Source: Cyclobacterium sp. SYSU L10401
Lineage (GTDB): Bacteria > Bacteroidota > Bacteroidia > Cytophagales > Cyclobacteriaceae
NCBI RefSeq assembly: GCF_010993705.1
Contig: NZ_WOFO01000011.1
Coordinates: 1-64,000, forward strand
DNA length: 64,000 nt
Reading direction: 5' to 3'
In this document: positions 24,515-34,181 of the stretch, piece after piece
Layout: every line of letters starts with the position of its first letter
Numbering within the stretch: the stretch's first letter is position 1
Translations under genes and position numbers: made by a program
Notes under the pieces: model-generated
What the model was told of the DNA's origin: nothing
What the model saw: only the letters and a program-made list of their open reading frames with translations
Databases searched by the model: none

Positions 24515-25724
24515 TTATTTTTAATTTTTCTGAAATTTTTTCAAACTCTTCCCTAATTCTTTCATTCTGTAATTCCGCATAACATTCCTGGGTAATCCTC
24601 ATATTGCTATGGCCTAGGGTTTTACTCAAGACTTCCATGCTCATGCCGTTCTTGAGTGCAATGGTTGTGGCAAAGGTCCTCCGTCCCACGTGGGTGGTAA
24701 TCGGCTTTTCAATTTTTGCCAATACCCCTATCTCTTTCAAGTAGGCATTGAATTTTTGGTTGGAGAGCACAGGCAATAGTTTTCCTTGGTTTAATCTAAC
24801 AGGGTGTTTTTCATATTTCTGGATCAATTCAAGTGCCTGGGGAAGCAATGGGGTTTCTGGTATGTTCTTTTGTGTTTTATGCCTCGTCAAAACCAGGCTA
24901 TATCCACCATGAATGTTTCTTGTTAAGTGCTCTTCTTTCAATCCTGCAATCTCTCGAAAGCCCAAGCCGGTATAACACAAGAAAAGGAAAGTATCCCGGA
25001 TCACATTTAACCTTTCCACGGAATCAATCTCCTTTATCCTTTCGAGTTCCTCGGTCGTGAGGAAAATGATTTCTTTCCGCTGTTTTTTAATTTTAAATTT
25101 TCTGCTCAAATCCTTGCTGGCATACTCCATGTCAAAGGCCCATTTTAGCATTCCCTTGACACGTTCGATTTTTTTGTAAACCGTGTTGTGCTTGTTACCC
25201 TTGACCTTTTTGAGATAAAACTCCAATTTTTGAAAAAATACATTCCCAAAATCATCCAAGGCCAGGTTTTCCATATTGATGCTGATTAAAAAATCTTTTA
25301 TCTGCTGGAAGGTGATACTGTGGACTTCCAATGAAGCTTCGGAATAATCTGACCCAACTCTTGCCTTTAGGTTGTCAATGAAGAGACTATAGCAGTCCAG
25401 GAGTTTTACCTTCTGAAACAGCTCTCCATTCATGGCCAGCTTAAGGTTGGATGCATTTATATTAAACCGGTGTTGCTGGAGCTCATCGAGTGCCTGATAG
25501 ACCTTTGTTGTCAATTCATTCAGCTGCTTGTTTTTCCTGATATCCAGAGGATCCTTTCCTTTAACTCTGCTACTTCTTTCATCCCATTTTTTGGGATCAA
25601 TAGCAATCTTTGAACTTACCTCAGTCCTGGTTCCGTTAAGGGTGATTCGAAGGTAAATTGGTGCAAGTCCTTTCTTGTTAAGTTTTTTCTTATTCAGCCA
25701 GAAGTTTAAAACAGGAACATCCAT
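24474..25724 (-). CDS. Tyrosine-type site-specific integrase
   Basis: The 416-aa product has the Bacteroidota integrase layout: an arm-type DNA-binding domain (LNFWLNKKKLNKKGLAPIYL), a SAM-like core-binding domain (about 100-205) and a catalytic domain. Catalytic residues are visible: R in YTGLGFREIAGL, K in LTRHKTQKN, H-x-x-R in TTHVGRRTF, H in LGHSNMRI and Y in ECYAEL. ATG 25724 fits the family N-terminus; an upstream in-frame start at 25793 would add 23 atypical residues. It lies about 240 nt from the 3' end of tRNA-Ser, so it very likely integrated this island at that tRNA. Confidence 0.92.
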   Translation of the reverse strand: MDVPVLNFWLNKKKLNKKGLAPIYLRITLNGTRTEVSSKIAIDPKKWDERSSRVKGKDPLDIRKNKQLNELTTKVYQALDELQQHRFNINASNLKLAMNGELFQKVKLLDCYSLFIDNLKARVGSDYSEASLEVHSITFQQIKDFLISINMENLALDDFGNVFFQKLEFYLKKVKGNKHNTVYKKIERVKGMLKWAFDMEYASKDLSRKFKIKKQRKEIIFLTTEELERIKEIDSVERLNVIRDTFLFLCYTGLGFREIAGLKEEHLTRNIHGGYSLVLTRHKTQKNIPETPLLPQALELIQKYEKHPVRLNQGKLLPVLSNQKFNAYLKEIGVLAKIEKPITTHVGRRTFATTIALKNGMSMEVLSKTLGHSNMRITQECYAELQNERIREEFEKISEKLKISEGSVIDIQKNAN

Positions 25725-25904
25725 AAGAGTTTGCTTTGGTCTACAGCACAAAATTAGACTCCGTATGATGTCAAAACCAGTGATTTTCCACAATCACCAA
25801 AAAGATCACCAATCCAAAAATAGGTCTCGATGGAAAAATCAATGGGTCTCGATTATTCCGCAAAAAATAGGAAAATAGTAAGTAAGATTGGGGGGATACA
25901 AAAT

Positions 25905-25940
25905 AAAAAAAGCCCCTAATCGCTAAAATTAGGGGCTTTT
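25905..25940 (-). terminator. Terminator downstream of tRNA-Ser
   Basis: Exact 13-bp stem AAAAGCCCCTAAT/ATTAGGGGCTTTT (25908-25920 and 25928-25940) with a 7-nt loop. On the minus strand it is followed by a T run, and it lies 24 nt after the tRNA 3' end. Confidence 0.85.
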
Positions 25941-25963
25941 CGAAACATTTGATTGACTAAAAG

Positions 25964-26048
25964 CAGAGGAGGAGGGATTCGAACCCCCGGAACCTCGCGG
26001 TTCAACGGTTTTCAAGACCGCCGCATTCGACCACTCTGCCACTCCTCT
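25964..26048 (-). tRNA. tRNA-Ser (anticodon UGA)
   Basis: The 85-nt minus-strand gene folds as a class II tRNA. The acceptor stem AGAGGAG pairs with CTCCTCT, and the discriminator is G. The anticodon loop CTTGAAA gives UGA. A long variable arm (GAACCGCGAGGTTC) and T-loop TTCGAAT are present. CCA is not encoded. The integrase gene adjoins its 3' end, the usual position of an island attachment site. Confidence 0.95.
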
Positions 26049-26218
26049 TTTTATCCTTTTTTGAAACAAACGACTACCTACAAAAGAAATACTCCTCCTT
26101 ATTCGGTAATCTTCCGCACCTTAAATTCAATGCTTTGATGTGTTTCGGTTTGCAAAGGTAGACCTAATTCCAATTAATTCAAATCTATGGGCGGTAAAAA
26201 AAATCAAATGCCGCTAAT

Positions 26219-27169
26219 TTATTGGTTTTGAACGACCTGCTTTTTTCGCTGTTTTCTGTCACGGGCCTTGTCCAGGCTTACATTAATCTCAAATCCTACC
26301 AATACCAAAATTGAAGTTATCCATAACCACAACATCACCGCTATCATCGTTCCGATCGAACCATAGAGTTTGTTGTAGGTAGAAAAATTGTTGAGGTAAA
26401 AAGTAAATAGAAAAAACCCCAGCGTGATTAATGTACCGGCAACCACAGAGCCGGTTGAAAAAAACTTCCACTTGTCATGTACAGCAGGTGCAAAACGGAA
26501 AATATAGGCTGTGGTTATGATAAAAAGTATCAAAAGGACGAAAAACCTGAATGAAGCAAGCGAGTAATAATAGATGGAATTGCTGACAAAGTCAAACTCC
26601 GAAAAGCGGTACAACAGGTTGCTTCCCACCAGCATTACCAATACGGCCCCGCAAATACTTAATACCAATACCACCACAATACTGACGGCCACCAGGCGGG
26701 TGCGAAAGAAACCACGATTTTCCCGCGTCCGGTACACCGCATTAAAAGCATTCATCATGGATATCACCCCATTGGTAGAAAGGTACAAGGCCAGGAAAAA
26801 ACCCAGGGACAACAAACTCTGCCTGGGCTTACTGACGATATCCATGATCGTAGGAGCAGCCTCATTGTAAATGTTGTCAGGCAAAATATCCCGGACAAAT
26901 ATCAGGATATTGGCCGTGGTTACCTCAGGAATGAAAAATTGGATAAAGGGTATGGTATTTAACAAAAATAGCAACAAGGGAAACATGGCCACTGTGAAGT
27001 TAAAAGCCATGGCACTGGCCCTTTCAAATACATCATCTTTCTGAATGTGGTGCAGGAATATTTTGCCAACATCGTAGAGGTTTTGATCAGGATTACCAAA
27101 GTGAACGGGTTTAAGCCGCAAAGCCTGATCATGTAACCTGTCGATAAGATGATTTACCCACTTTTTCAC
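26219..27169 (-). CDS. YihY/virulence factor BrkB family membrane protein
   Basis: The 316-aa product has the YihY/BrkB pattern: a cytoplasmic N-terminal region, FERASAMAFNFTVAMFPLLLF near residues 46-66, and about six membrane segments, including GFFLALYLSTNGVISMMNAF and a C-terminal LWLWITSILVLVGFEINVSL. The C-terminus is basic and cytoplasmic. The substrate of the family is not settled. Its start overlaps the thioesterase gene by 4 nt, making a three-gene operon with mltG. It is the first core gene beyond the tRNA, with GC clearly above the island genes. Confidence 0.9.
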   Translation of the reverse strand: MKKWVNHLIDRLHDQALRLKPVHFGNPDQNLYDVGKIFLHHIQKDDVFERASAMAFNFTVAMFPLLLFLLNTIPFIQFFIPEVTTANILIFVRDILPDNIYNEAAPTIMDIVSKPRQSLLSLGFFLALYLSTNGVISMMNAFNAVYRTRENRGFFRTRLVAVSIVVVLVLSICGAVLVMLVGSNLLYRFSEFDFVSNSIYYYSLASFRFFVLLILFIITTAYIFRFAPAVHDKWKFFSTGSVVAGTLITLGFFLFTFYLNNFSTYNKLYGSIGTMIAVMLWLWITSILVLVGFEINVSLDKARDRKQRKKQVVQNQ

Positions 27170-27594
27170 ATCGATGTATTAGGAGAAGGTTCAAAATAAG
27201 GACGGATAAGGGTCATGAATTTTTGGGGAGGCCGGCAAGGCTTGTGGGTATCCGTTTTCAGGAAGGTCAGCAGGGTTTCCCCTTCATGGATCAGTGGACC
27301 GGCCTCTGAAAATATCTCATAATGAAAACGAATTCTAATACCAGGCATTTCCCTGATGCTAACCCTGATGGTCAATAGCTCGTCATACTTACCAGGCAGT
27401 AAAAACTGGCTGTGGTTTTCCAGCACCGGCATCATGATGCCGTTCGCTTCCATTTCCTTATAGGAAAATCCCACGCTGCGCAGTGCCTCTACTCTGGCCA
27501 CTTCATAATAGGCGGCATAATTCCCATAGTAAACATATCCCATTTGATCTGTTTCTGCGTACCTTACCCTAAGTTTGTGTTCGTATGTAAACAT
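27166..27594 (-). CDS. Acyl-CoA thioesterase, YbgC/FadM-type hotdog fold
   Basis: The 142-aa product shows the 4HBT signature: RVRYAETDQMGYVYYGNYAAY near residues 9-29 with the catalytic Asp in ETDQMG, followed by the long helix YEVARVEALRSVGFSYKEME. Length is normal for YbgC-type acyl-CoA thioesterases, which hydrolyse acyl-CoA or acyl-ACP thioesters in the cytoplasm. The stop and start codons touch or overlap mltG upstream and yihY downstream. Confidence 0.92.
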   Translation of the reverse strand: MFTYEHKLRVRYAETDQMGYVYYGNYAAYYEVARVEALRSVGFSYKEMEANGIMMPVLENHSQFLLPGKYDELLTIRVSIREMPGIRIRFHYEIFSEAGPLIHEGETLLTFLKTDTHKPCRPPQKFMTLIRPYFEPSPNTSM

Positions 27595-28640
27595 TACTTA
27601 TAGATTTTCGAAGCATTTAAGGCATTTTGGTATTTTCTGGCGTTGTTCATGTGATCCCTCAGGTTGGTGGCAAAAGCATGGTATCCTGAAAAATCAGCTT
27701 TGGCGCAGAAATAAATGTAATTGTGGTCGGTGTAATTCAATACAGCTTCCAGGGAACTGATTTCCGGCAAATTAATAGGGCCGGGAGGAAGTCCGGCATA
27801 TTTATAGGTGTTGTAGGGGCTTTCTACCTCTTTGTGCACGTTGAGTACCCTCCTGATGCTGAAGTCGCCCAAAGCGTAAAGCAGGGTGGGATCGGCTTGT
27901 AAAGGGATATTTCTTTCCAGCCGATTGATATATACACCTGCTACAAGTGGTCTTTCATCGGATTTGTTCGTCTCAGCCTGAACAATGGAAGCCAGGGTGG
28001 CCACTTCCATTGGGCTCATTTGCAGTTTATCGGCCTTTTCATTTCTTTCGGCAGTCCAGAATTTCTCATATTCCCGGTACATGCGTTCAAACAAATCCAT
28101 AGGGCTTAGGTTCCAATAGACTTCATAGGTATTGGGAATAAACATGGCCATGATATTCCTGGAGTCAAAGCCATATTTCTCAATAAACTCCTTATCCTCA
28201 AGTAATGCCAGAAAAGAGGATTTGTCCATTTCCAGATTAGAAGTTATTTTTTCCGCCAGCTCTTCAGGAAACCGGATATTATTGAAAGTGATGTTGACGG
28301 GACTTTGTCGTCCCGAGCGGAGCAAAGTCACCAATTCGCGGTTGGACATTTTCGGCTGAATGGTAAAACGTCCCGGTTTGACTGCTTCCTGGTACTTCAT
28401 TATTTTGGCAACAAAACTGAATGTCACTACTTCATTGATGATGTCTTTGGCAATCAAACTATCCAATACCTGACTGAAAGAACTTCCCGAATAAATTTCC
28501 AAAACTTCAGGTTCCTCCCTGTCTACCATGGTGTTGGGAGAGAAAAAAGCCTGATAAAAATAAAAGCTCAACGAAGTGAGCAAAACGGAAAATGCCACCA
28601 ACCCTACCAGTAAATATTTCTTTTTTTTATCCGTAAGCAT
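27594..28640 (-). CDS. mltG: Endolytic murein transglycosylase MltG
   Basis: The 348-aa product has one N-terminal membrane segment (YLLVGLVAFSVLLTSLSFYF) and the YceG/MltG domain: SRQSPVNITF-type strand region, the catalytic Glu in LASIVQAETNKSDER, then PLVAGVYINRLERNIPLQAD and PTLLYALGD. MltG cleaves nascent glycan strands at the inner membrane and limits their length. It heads the operon with the thioesterase and YihY genes. Family length is normal. Confidence 0.95.
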   Translation of the reverse strand: MLTDKKKKYLLVGLVAFSVLLTSLSFYFYQAFFSPNTMVDREEPEVLEIYSGSSFSQVLDSLIAKDIINEVVTFSFVAKIMKYQEAVKPGRFTIQPKMSNRELVTLLRSGRQSPVNITFNNIRFPEELAEKITSNLEMDKSSFLALLEDKEFIEKYGFDSRNIMAMFIPNTYEVYWNLSPMDLFERMYREYEKFWTAERNEKADKLQMSPMEVATLASIVQAETNKSDERPLVAGVYINRLERNIPLQADPTLLYALGDFSIRRVLNVHKEVESPYNTYKYAGLPPGPINLPEISSLEAVLNYTDHNYIYFCAKADFSGYHAFATNLRDHMNNARKYQNALNASKIYK

Positions 28641-28857
28641 ATTTTTTATTACATTTCAAACTTATAACAGACCAAGCCTTGACCTGGTATTGGACTCCTG
28701 ATTTTGTTACAAATATACTATTTAATCAGGTACTTGGTTTTAGGAAAAATAAAATCGGCTTAAAAAGGGGCTGTGGCTTTCATTTTGCTGATTAATTGAT
28801 TTAATTTAAAAATAGTTAATCCATAAAAAAGGGGATTCCCTCTTAGTTTATTTTAAA

Positions 28858-29487
28858 ATGGCAGCGGCATTTATAAAAATTTATCCTGAAAATCCTGACC
28901 CCAGAAGAATACAACAGGTAGTGGATGTCCTGCGACAGGGTGGGGTAATCATTTATCCAACTGACACCATTTATGGAATGGGGTGCGATATTTTTAACCA
29001 GAAAGCCATAGAAAGAATAAGTTTGATAAAGGGAGTTAAACCCAAAAAGCAAAATTTTTCGTTTATATGCTATGACCTCAGCAATATCTCTGAATATACC
29101 AGGGCTTTGAGCACGCCGGTTTTTAAAATGATGAAGAAAGCTTTGCCCGGCCCCTTTACCTTTATTTTAGATGCCAACAACAAGGTGCCTAAAATGCTGA
29201 ATAACAAGAAGAAAACAGTAGGTATACGGGTCCCTGATCACAGCATTCCACGTACCCTGGTGAGAGAACTGGGTCAGCCTATACTGACCACTTCCATTCG
29301 GGATGAGGATGATGTGATTGAATACAGTACAGACCCGGAATTGATTTATGAAAAGTTTAAAGACCTGGTGGACATAGTAATTGACGGGGGTTATGGTAAC
29401 AATGTAGCCTCTACCGTCGTTGACTGTACTGGCGATCAAATTGAAGTATTGAGAGAGGGCTTAGGTGAGGTAAATGAAATTATTTGA
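28858..29487 (+). CDS. L-threonylcarbamoyladenylate synthase family protein (Sua5/YciO/YrdC)
   Basis: The 209-aa product carries the YrdC fold: GGVIIYPTDTIYGMGCDIF near residues 29-47, GVKPKKQNFSFIC, LPGPFTFIL and TVGIRVPDH. The single-domain length and KPKKQNFSFI sequence are closer to YciO-type members. The family makes threonylcarbamoyl-AMP for the t6A37 tRNA modification; YciO members are weaker paralogues. It stands alone, 63 nt before WbqC on the same strand. Confidence 0.9.
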   Translation: MAAAFIKIYPENPDPRRIQQVVDVLRQGGVIIYPTDTIYGMGCDIFNQKAIERISLIKGVKPKKQNFSFICYDLSNISEYTRALSTPVFKMMKKALPGPFTFILDANNKVPKMLNNKKKTVGIRVPDHSIPRTLVRELGQPILTTSIRDEDDVIEYSTDPELIYEKFKDLVDIVIDGGYGNNVASTVVDCTGDQIEVLREGLGEVNEII

Positions 29488-29550
29488 GGAAAATCAGTTT
29501 TCTTTTGTCTGAACAATTTCTAAGGCCTAACTTACAGCAAAAGGGAGAAA

Positions 29551-30186
29551 ATGAAGAAAAACTTTCCGGTAGTTGTTTCTGATTCACTCTATTTGCCGCC
29601 CTTGTCTTATTTTGTGGCCATAAAAGCATGTAAGGAATTGATCATTCCATCAGATACACCGATAGTGAGGCAATCCTATGTAAATAAAGCGGAAGTATTG
29701 CTGGCAAATAAGAAAGAAGTATTGAGCGTTCCGGTATTCGGAATAAGAAAAAAGCAGGTAATCAGGGACCTCAGAATAGATTACAATCAAAAATGGTTGA
29801 ATGTTCATTTAAGGGGGCTCCAAAGCGCTTATGGCAAGGCACCTTTTTTCGAATATTTTTATTCTGACCTGGAGCATGTATATTTACGAAAGCATGCTTT
29901 TCTGATCGACTTGAACCGGGAACTACTGACACTTTGTCTTAAATTTCTGGCTCGGAATGTCAGGTTACAGGTCAGAGAAGAAAAAGATATGAATGCCTCG
30001 GACAGGGATATTAGGGGGCTGATTCATCCCAAAAGGCTGATTGACAGGGATAAAATCTACGTCCCTCAAACTTATCAGCAAATATTTGGCTTAAACTTTG
30101 TTCCTAACTTGTCTATTGTGGATTTGTTGTTCTGTGAAGGGCCAATGGCTGAAACCATTTTAAACCGATCAGAAAAAAGTAATTGA
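29551..30186 (+). CDS. WbqC family protein
   Basis: The 211-aa product matches WbqC-like proteins: an SDSLYLPPLSYFVAI opening, FGIRKKQVIRDLRIDYNQKW, and GAYGKAPFF-like LQSAYGKAPFFEYFY near residues 90-104. It ends with IVDLLFCEGPMAETIL. Family members occur in sugar biosynthesis and O-antigen contexts, but their reaction is poorly defined. It is probably co-transcribed with the Sua5-family gene upstream; clpC follows after 84 nt. Confidence 0.88.
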   Translation: MKKNFPVVVSDSLYLPPLSYFVAIKACKELIIPSDTPIVRQSYVNKAEVLLANKKEVLSVPVFGIRKKQVIRDLRIDYNQKWLNVHLRGLQSAYGKAPFFEYFYSDLEHVYLRKHAFLIDLNRELLTLCLKFLARNVRLQVREEKDMNASDRDIRGLIHPKRLIDRDKIYVPQTYQQIFGLNFVPNLSIVDLLFCEGPMAETILNRSEKSN

Positions 30187-30270
30187 ACAATATGTAAAAG
30201 TATTGTGTTTTTAAAACAAATTTGATAACATTTATCAAATATTCGAAATAATACCATAACAAAGGATATA

Positions 30271-32796
30271 ATGGAAGCAAAATTTTCAAACAGAGTTAAA
30301 GAGGTGATCTCCCTCAGTCGCGAAGAAGCTTTGCGATTGGGTCATGATTACATCGGTACAGAGCACCTCTTGTTAGGAATGATCCGTGAAGGTGAGGGGG
30401 TGGCTGTTTCCATTCTTAAAAAGCTTGGCGTTCCTTTGGATGAATTGAGAAATTCTGTGGAGAGGGCAGTGAAAGGTACAGCCAATCACAACGTTAAAAA
30501 TCTGGCCAATATCCCTTTGACCAGACAGTCTGAGAAAGTATTAAAGATTACCTATCTGGAGGCTAAAATATTCAAAAGCCAGTTGATTGGCACGGAGCAT
30601 TTATTGCTATCTATCTTAAGAGATGAGGACAATATAGCCACTCAAATATTGCAAAAATTTGATGCTACCTATGACTCTGTTAAAGAAATGCTGGAATTTC
30701 AAACGGACCAATCTCCCAGATCAGGAACTGAAGCAGATGATTCCGATGAAGAAGGATCCAAATTGTTTGGTGCCTCCGGTGGATCTTCAAGTTCATCCAA
30801 AGGCAGTGCGGAGAAATCAAGAACACCTGTACTGGATAATTTTGGGAGAGACCTTACCCGCATGGCGGAAGATGATAAATTGGATCCTATTATCGGCAGG
30901 GAAAAGGAAATTGAAAGAGTGGCACAGATTCTTTCCAGAAGGAAGAAAAACAATCCCATACTTATTGGTGAACCTGGGGTGGGTAAGACCGCCATTGCAG
31001 AAGGTTTGGCCCTGAGGATTATCCAAAAGAAAGTTTCCAGGGTGCTGTTTAATAAGAGAGTGGTCACTTTAGATCTCGCATCCCTGGTGGCGGGTACCAA
31101 ATACCGTGGTCAGTTCGAAGAACGCATGAAGGCGGTGATGAACGAATTGGAGAAGTCACCCAATGTCATCCTGTTTATTGATGAGTTGCATACCATCGTA
31201 GGAGCAGGAGGGGCAAGCGGGTCACTTGATGCTTCCAATATGTTCAAACCGGCATTGGCCAGGGGAGAAATACAATGTATCGGAGCCACTACCCTGGATG
31301 AGTACAGGCAGTACATTGAAAAAGATGGTGCCCTGGCAAGGAGGTTCCAAATGGTGATGGTGGATGCCACCTCACCGGAAGAAACGGTTCAGATCCTTGA
31401 GAACATCAAGGATAAATACGAGGATCATCACAATGTGAACTATACTCCCGAGGCCATTCAGGCCTGTGTAAACCTGTCTGACAGGTATATTTCAGACCGG
31501 TTTTTGCCTGACAAGGCCATCGATATCCTGGATGAAGCCGGAGCAAGGGTGCATATCAACAATATCCATGTGCCTGAGAATATCCTTAAACTGGAGGAAG
31601 AGGTAGAAAAGATCAAAGTGGAGAAAAACCGCGTGGTCAAAAGCCAGAAATACGAAGAAGCAGCACAGCTTAGGGATAAGGAGAAGAAGCTTCTGGAACA
31701 ACTGGAGAATGCGAAAGCCAAGTGGGAAGAAGACAGCAAGACCAAGAGGTATACCGTAGAAGAGGACAATGTAGCTGAAGTGATAGCCATGATGACCGGT
31801 ATTCCTGCCAGAAGAATTGCCCAGAATGAAGGTGCTAAGCTCCTTAATATGGGAGAAGAGCTGAAAGGCAAAGTGGTGGGACAGGATGAAGCCATCAAAA
31901 AATTGACCAAAGCCATTCAAAGAACGAGAGTAGGCTTAAAGGATCCCAAAAAACCCATTGGTTCCTTTGTGTTCCTTGGACCTACCGGGGTTGGTAAGAC
32001 AGAATTGGCCAAGATGCTGGCCATCTACCTGTTTGACAAGGAAGATGCCCTGATCCGCATTGACATGTCGGAATACATGGAAAAATTCTCTGTTTCCAGA
32101 TTGGTAGGAGCTCCTCCTGGTTATGTGGGATACGAAGAAGGCGGGCAGCTGACGGAAAAGGTAAGGAGAAAACCTTATTCTGTGGTGCTGCTGGATGAGA
32201 TAGAAAAAGCGCACCCTGATGTCTTCAATATCCTGCTCCAGGTTCTGGATGATGGGGTTCTTACAGACGGACTGGGACGCAGGGTTGATTTTAGAAATAC
32301 CATCATCATCATGACTTCCAATATTGGGGTCAGGGATCTGAAAGATTTCGGTGCCGGTATAGGATTTGCCTCCAAAGCCAAGGAAGAAAACATGGACGAG
32401 GTGATGAAATCGACCATTCAAAATGCGTTGAAGAAAGCCTTTAGTCCGGAATTTCTGAACAGACTGGACGATGTGGTGATATTCAATTCCCTTACCAAAG
32501 ACCATATCCATCAGATCATAGACATCAATCTGAAAAAGTTGTTCGCCAGAATTACCGATTTGGGATATGTCATTGAGCTGACAGATGAAGCCAAGGATTT
32601 CCTTTCCGAAAAAGGTTATGACAAGCAATATGGTGCCAGACCGCTCAACAGGGCCATCCAGAAATACCTGGAAGATGCCTTGGCTGAAGAAATTCTGAAA
32701 GGGGAACTATCTGATGGAGATGTTATCATTGCTGATTATCCGGGTAGTGGTGATGCCCTGGACATACGGGTAACCAAGAAAGAAAAAGCTGATTGA
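30271..32796 (+). CDS. clpC: ATP-dependent Clp protease ATP-binding subunit ClpC
   Basis: The 841-aa product has two N-terminal Clp_N repeats ([21 protein letters not shown] and the [20 protein letters not shown] half). The first AAA module has Walker A GEPGVGKT and [11 protein letters not shown] middle domain with a UVR-like segment ([18 protein letters not shown]) follows, then a second AAA module ([21 protein letters not shown]) and a C-terminal D2-small domain. This is ClpC, the hexameric unfoldase that feeds ClpP and degrades regulated or damaged proteins. An acidic/serine-rich linker lies at about 145-185. A terminator follows. Confidence 0.97.
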   Translation: MEAKFSNRVKEVISLSREEALRLGHDYIGTEHLLLGMIREGEGVAVSILKKLGVPLDELRNSVERAVKGTANHNVKNLANIPLTRQSEKVLKITYLEAKIFKSQLIGTEHLLLSILRDEDNIATQILQKFDATYDSVKEMLEFQTDQSPRSGTEADDSDEEGSKLFGASGGSSSSSKGSAEKSRTPVLDNFGRDLTRMAEDDKLDPIIGREKEIERVAQILSRRKKNNPILIGEPGVGKTAIAEGLALRIIQKKVSRVLFNKRVVTLDLASLVAGTKYRGQFEERMKAVMNELEKSPNVILFIDELHTIVGAGGASGSLDASNMFKPALARGEIQCIGATTLDEYRQYIEKDGALARRFQMVMVDATSPEETVQILENIKDKYEDHHNVNYTPEAIQACVNLSDRYISDRFLPDKAIDILDEAGARVHINNIHVPENILKLEEEVEKIKVEKNRVVKSQKYEEAAQLRDKEKKLLEQLENAKAKWEEDSKTKRYTVEEDNVAEVIAMMTGIPARRIAQNEGAKLLNMGEELKGKVVGQDEAIKKLTKAIQRTRVGLKDPKKPIGSFVFLGPTGVGKTELAKMLAIYLFDKEDALIRIDMSEYMEKFSVSRLVGAPPGYVGYEEGGQLTEKVRRKPYSVVLLDEIEKAHPDVFNILLQVLDDGVLTDGLGRRVDFRNTIIIMTSNIGVRDLKDFGAGIGFASKAKEENMDEVMKSTIQNALKKAFSPEFLNRLDDVVIFNSLTKDHIHQIIDINLKKLFARITDLGYVIELTDEAKDFLSEKGYDKQYGARPLNRAIQKYLEDALAEEILKGELSDGDVIIADYPGSGDALDIRVTKKEKAD

Positions 32797-32831
32797 TACC
32801 AATCGGACTTCATTTGAAAATTAAATATTAG

Positions 32832-32862
32832 AAGGGTGGCATTATTTTCCACCCTTTTATTT
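32832..32862 (+). terminator. Terminator of clpC
   Basis: Stem AAGGGTGG/CCACCCTT (32832-32839 and 32849-32856) with a 9-nt loop, followed by TTATTTTT, 36 nt after the clpC stop codon. Confidence 0.8.
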
Positions 32863-33073
32863 TTAGGAACAAAATTTGCTTTAATTCTCCCATGGCTGCT
32901 GACCATCAACCGGTCTTTGTTCTATACCGGTAGTAGTCTCAGTCATAATATTTTAAACGCATTAATTTTTATTCAAAATACAAAAAGGTATATTTGTATG
33001 TCTGAGTCCTTATTTGGGATCTTGTCATATTGACTTTATTGGATGATAATATTTGCATTAAATTCATGCTGAT

Positions 33074-34009
33074 ATGAGTTTTTTTATTGAAATGCTCCTG
33101 AAGCTTTTATTCCTTTTTTCCATTATTCCATTTTTGCTTTCTGAAAAGCTGCAAAAAAAGTATGATGTGAGAATCAATCCCCAGGTAGAATACACCATTT
33201 TTTCTGGCCCCAGGAAAATCAGCCAGATAGAACAAAGGTTTATTGATGAAACCAGCGGAATGGCCCTTTCCCAAAAGTATCCTGGACGTATATTTGTTCA
33301 TAACGACAGCGATGGTGCACCAGAAATTTATGTATTGGATACCCTGGGTCAATACCTTGGCACCATTCTTCTGGAAGGGATAAGGAACAGGGACTGGGAG
33401 GATATGGCCATTGGACCGGGTCCGGTAGCCGGGGAGTCCTACCTGTATATTGGCGACATTGGTGATAATTTCAGCAAGCACGAGGAGTTGATCATTTATA
33501 GAATTCCCGAACCAAAAGACCTGACCTTCGAGGAAAGCCTTCCTATGGTTCCCGAAAAAATTACACTAACCTATCCTGACGGGAGCAAGGATGCCGAAAC
33601 CATGCTCCTGGACCCCTGGTCAGGTGACTTGTATATTCTGACCAAAAGAGACGCCAGTAATACCTTGTATAAAGTGGATGCCGCCCATTTGATAGATGGC
33701 AATAGCGTAACCATGGAAGAAGTGATGCGCCTGCCCATCACCCTATCGGTGGGAGGTGACATCTCTGCAGATGGGACACAAGTAGTTATCAAAAACTATT
33801 GGGTGGTCTATTACTGGAGCCGTAACCCTGGCGAAACCCTTGCAGAGACGCTGCAACGCCAGCCCAGGTTATTGCCTTATGAGCCTGAACCACAAGGGGA
33901 GGCCATTGCATTTACTCCTGATGGGCAAGCCTATTTTACCCTGAGTGAAAAAAAATTACGGGTGGAACCGGTACTTTATCGCTATGATAAAGTCCTGAAA
34001 CCAGATTGA
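33074..34009 (+). CDS. Exported beta-propeller-like protein
   Basis: The 311-aa product starts with a hydrophobic segment (MLLKLLFLFSIIPFLLS) that is probably a signal peptide. The mature part has repeated blade-like strands: SGMALSQKYPGRIFVHNDS, EIYVLDTLGQYLGTI, DWEDMAIGPGP, YLYIGDIGDN, and GEAIAFTPDGQAYFTLSE. This resembles SdiA-regulated/PQQ-type propellers. Function is unknown, and a periplasmic location is inferred. It is monocistronic between the clpC terminator and the convergent GH92 gene. Confidence 0.7.
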   Translation: MSFFIEMLLKLLFLFSIIPFLLSEKLQKKYDVRINPQVEYTIFSGPRKISQIEQRFIDETSGMALSQKYPGRIFVHNDSDGAPEIYVLDTLGQYLGTILLEGIRNRDWEDMAIGPGPVAGESYLYIGDIGDNFSKHEELIIYRIPEPKDLTFEESLPMVPEKITLTYPDGSKDAETMLLDPWSGDLYILTKRDASNTLYKVDAAHLIDGNSVTMEEVMRLPITLSVGGDISADGTQVVIKNYWVVYYWSRNPGETLAETLQRQPRLLPYEPEPQGEAIAFTPDGQAYFTLSEKKLRVEPVLYRYDKVLKPD

Positions 34010-34181
34010 TCCAGGCTGTCAATGATAGGCTGGTGAAGAAATTCCTATTCCATGAGCTGGACAGGACAGAAAGGTTAAAACCTCTCAGGTTTCACCTTCA
34101 CATAGTTTTTTGATGAATGAATGGTTATGAAAACCTGTCACGTTTGCGGGTTTCAGGATGTGTCTTTCTGGTATTCAGGTT

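Noticed and set aside
1-25960. Second copy of the tRNA-Ser 3' end as the other attachment site
   Set aside because: I looked for the conserved T-arm and acceptor sequence and found no convincing match by eye.
30699-32628. Long minus-strand frames opposite clpC (up to 230 aa)
   Set aside because: Shadows caused by the codon composition of clpC; no independent family features.
32836-33033. 65-aa plus-strand frame after clpC
   Set aside because: It begins inside the clpC terminator hairpin and has no family resemblance.
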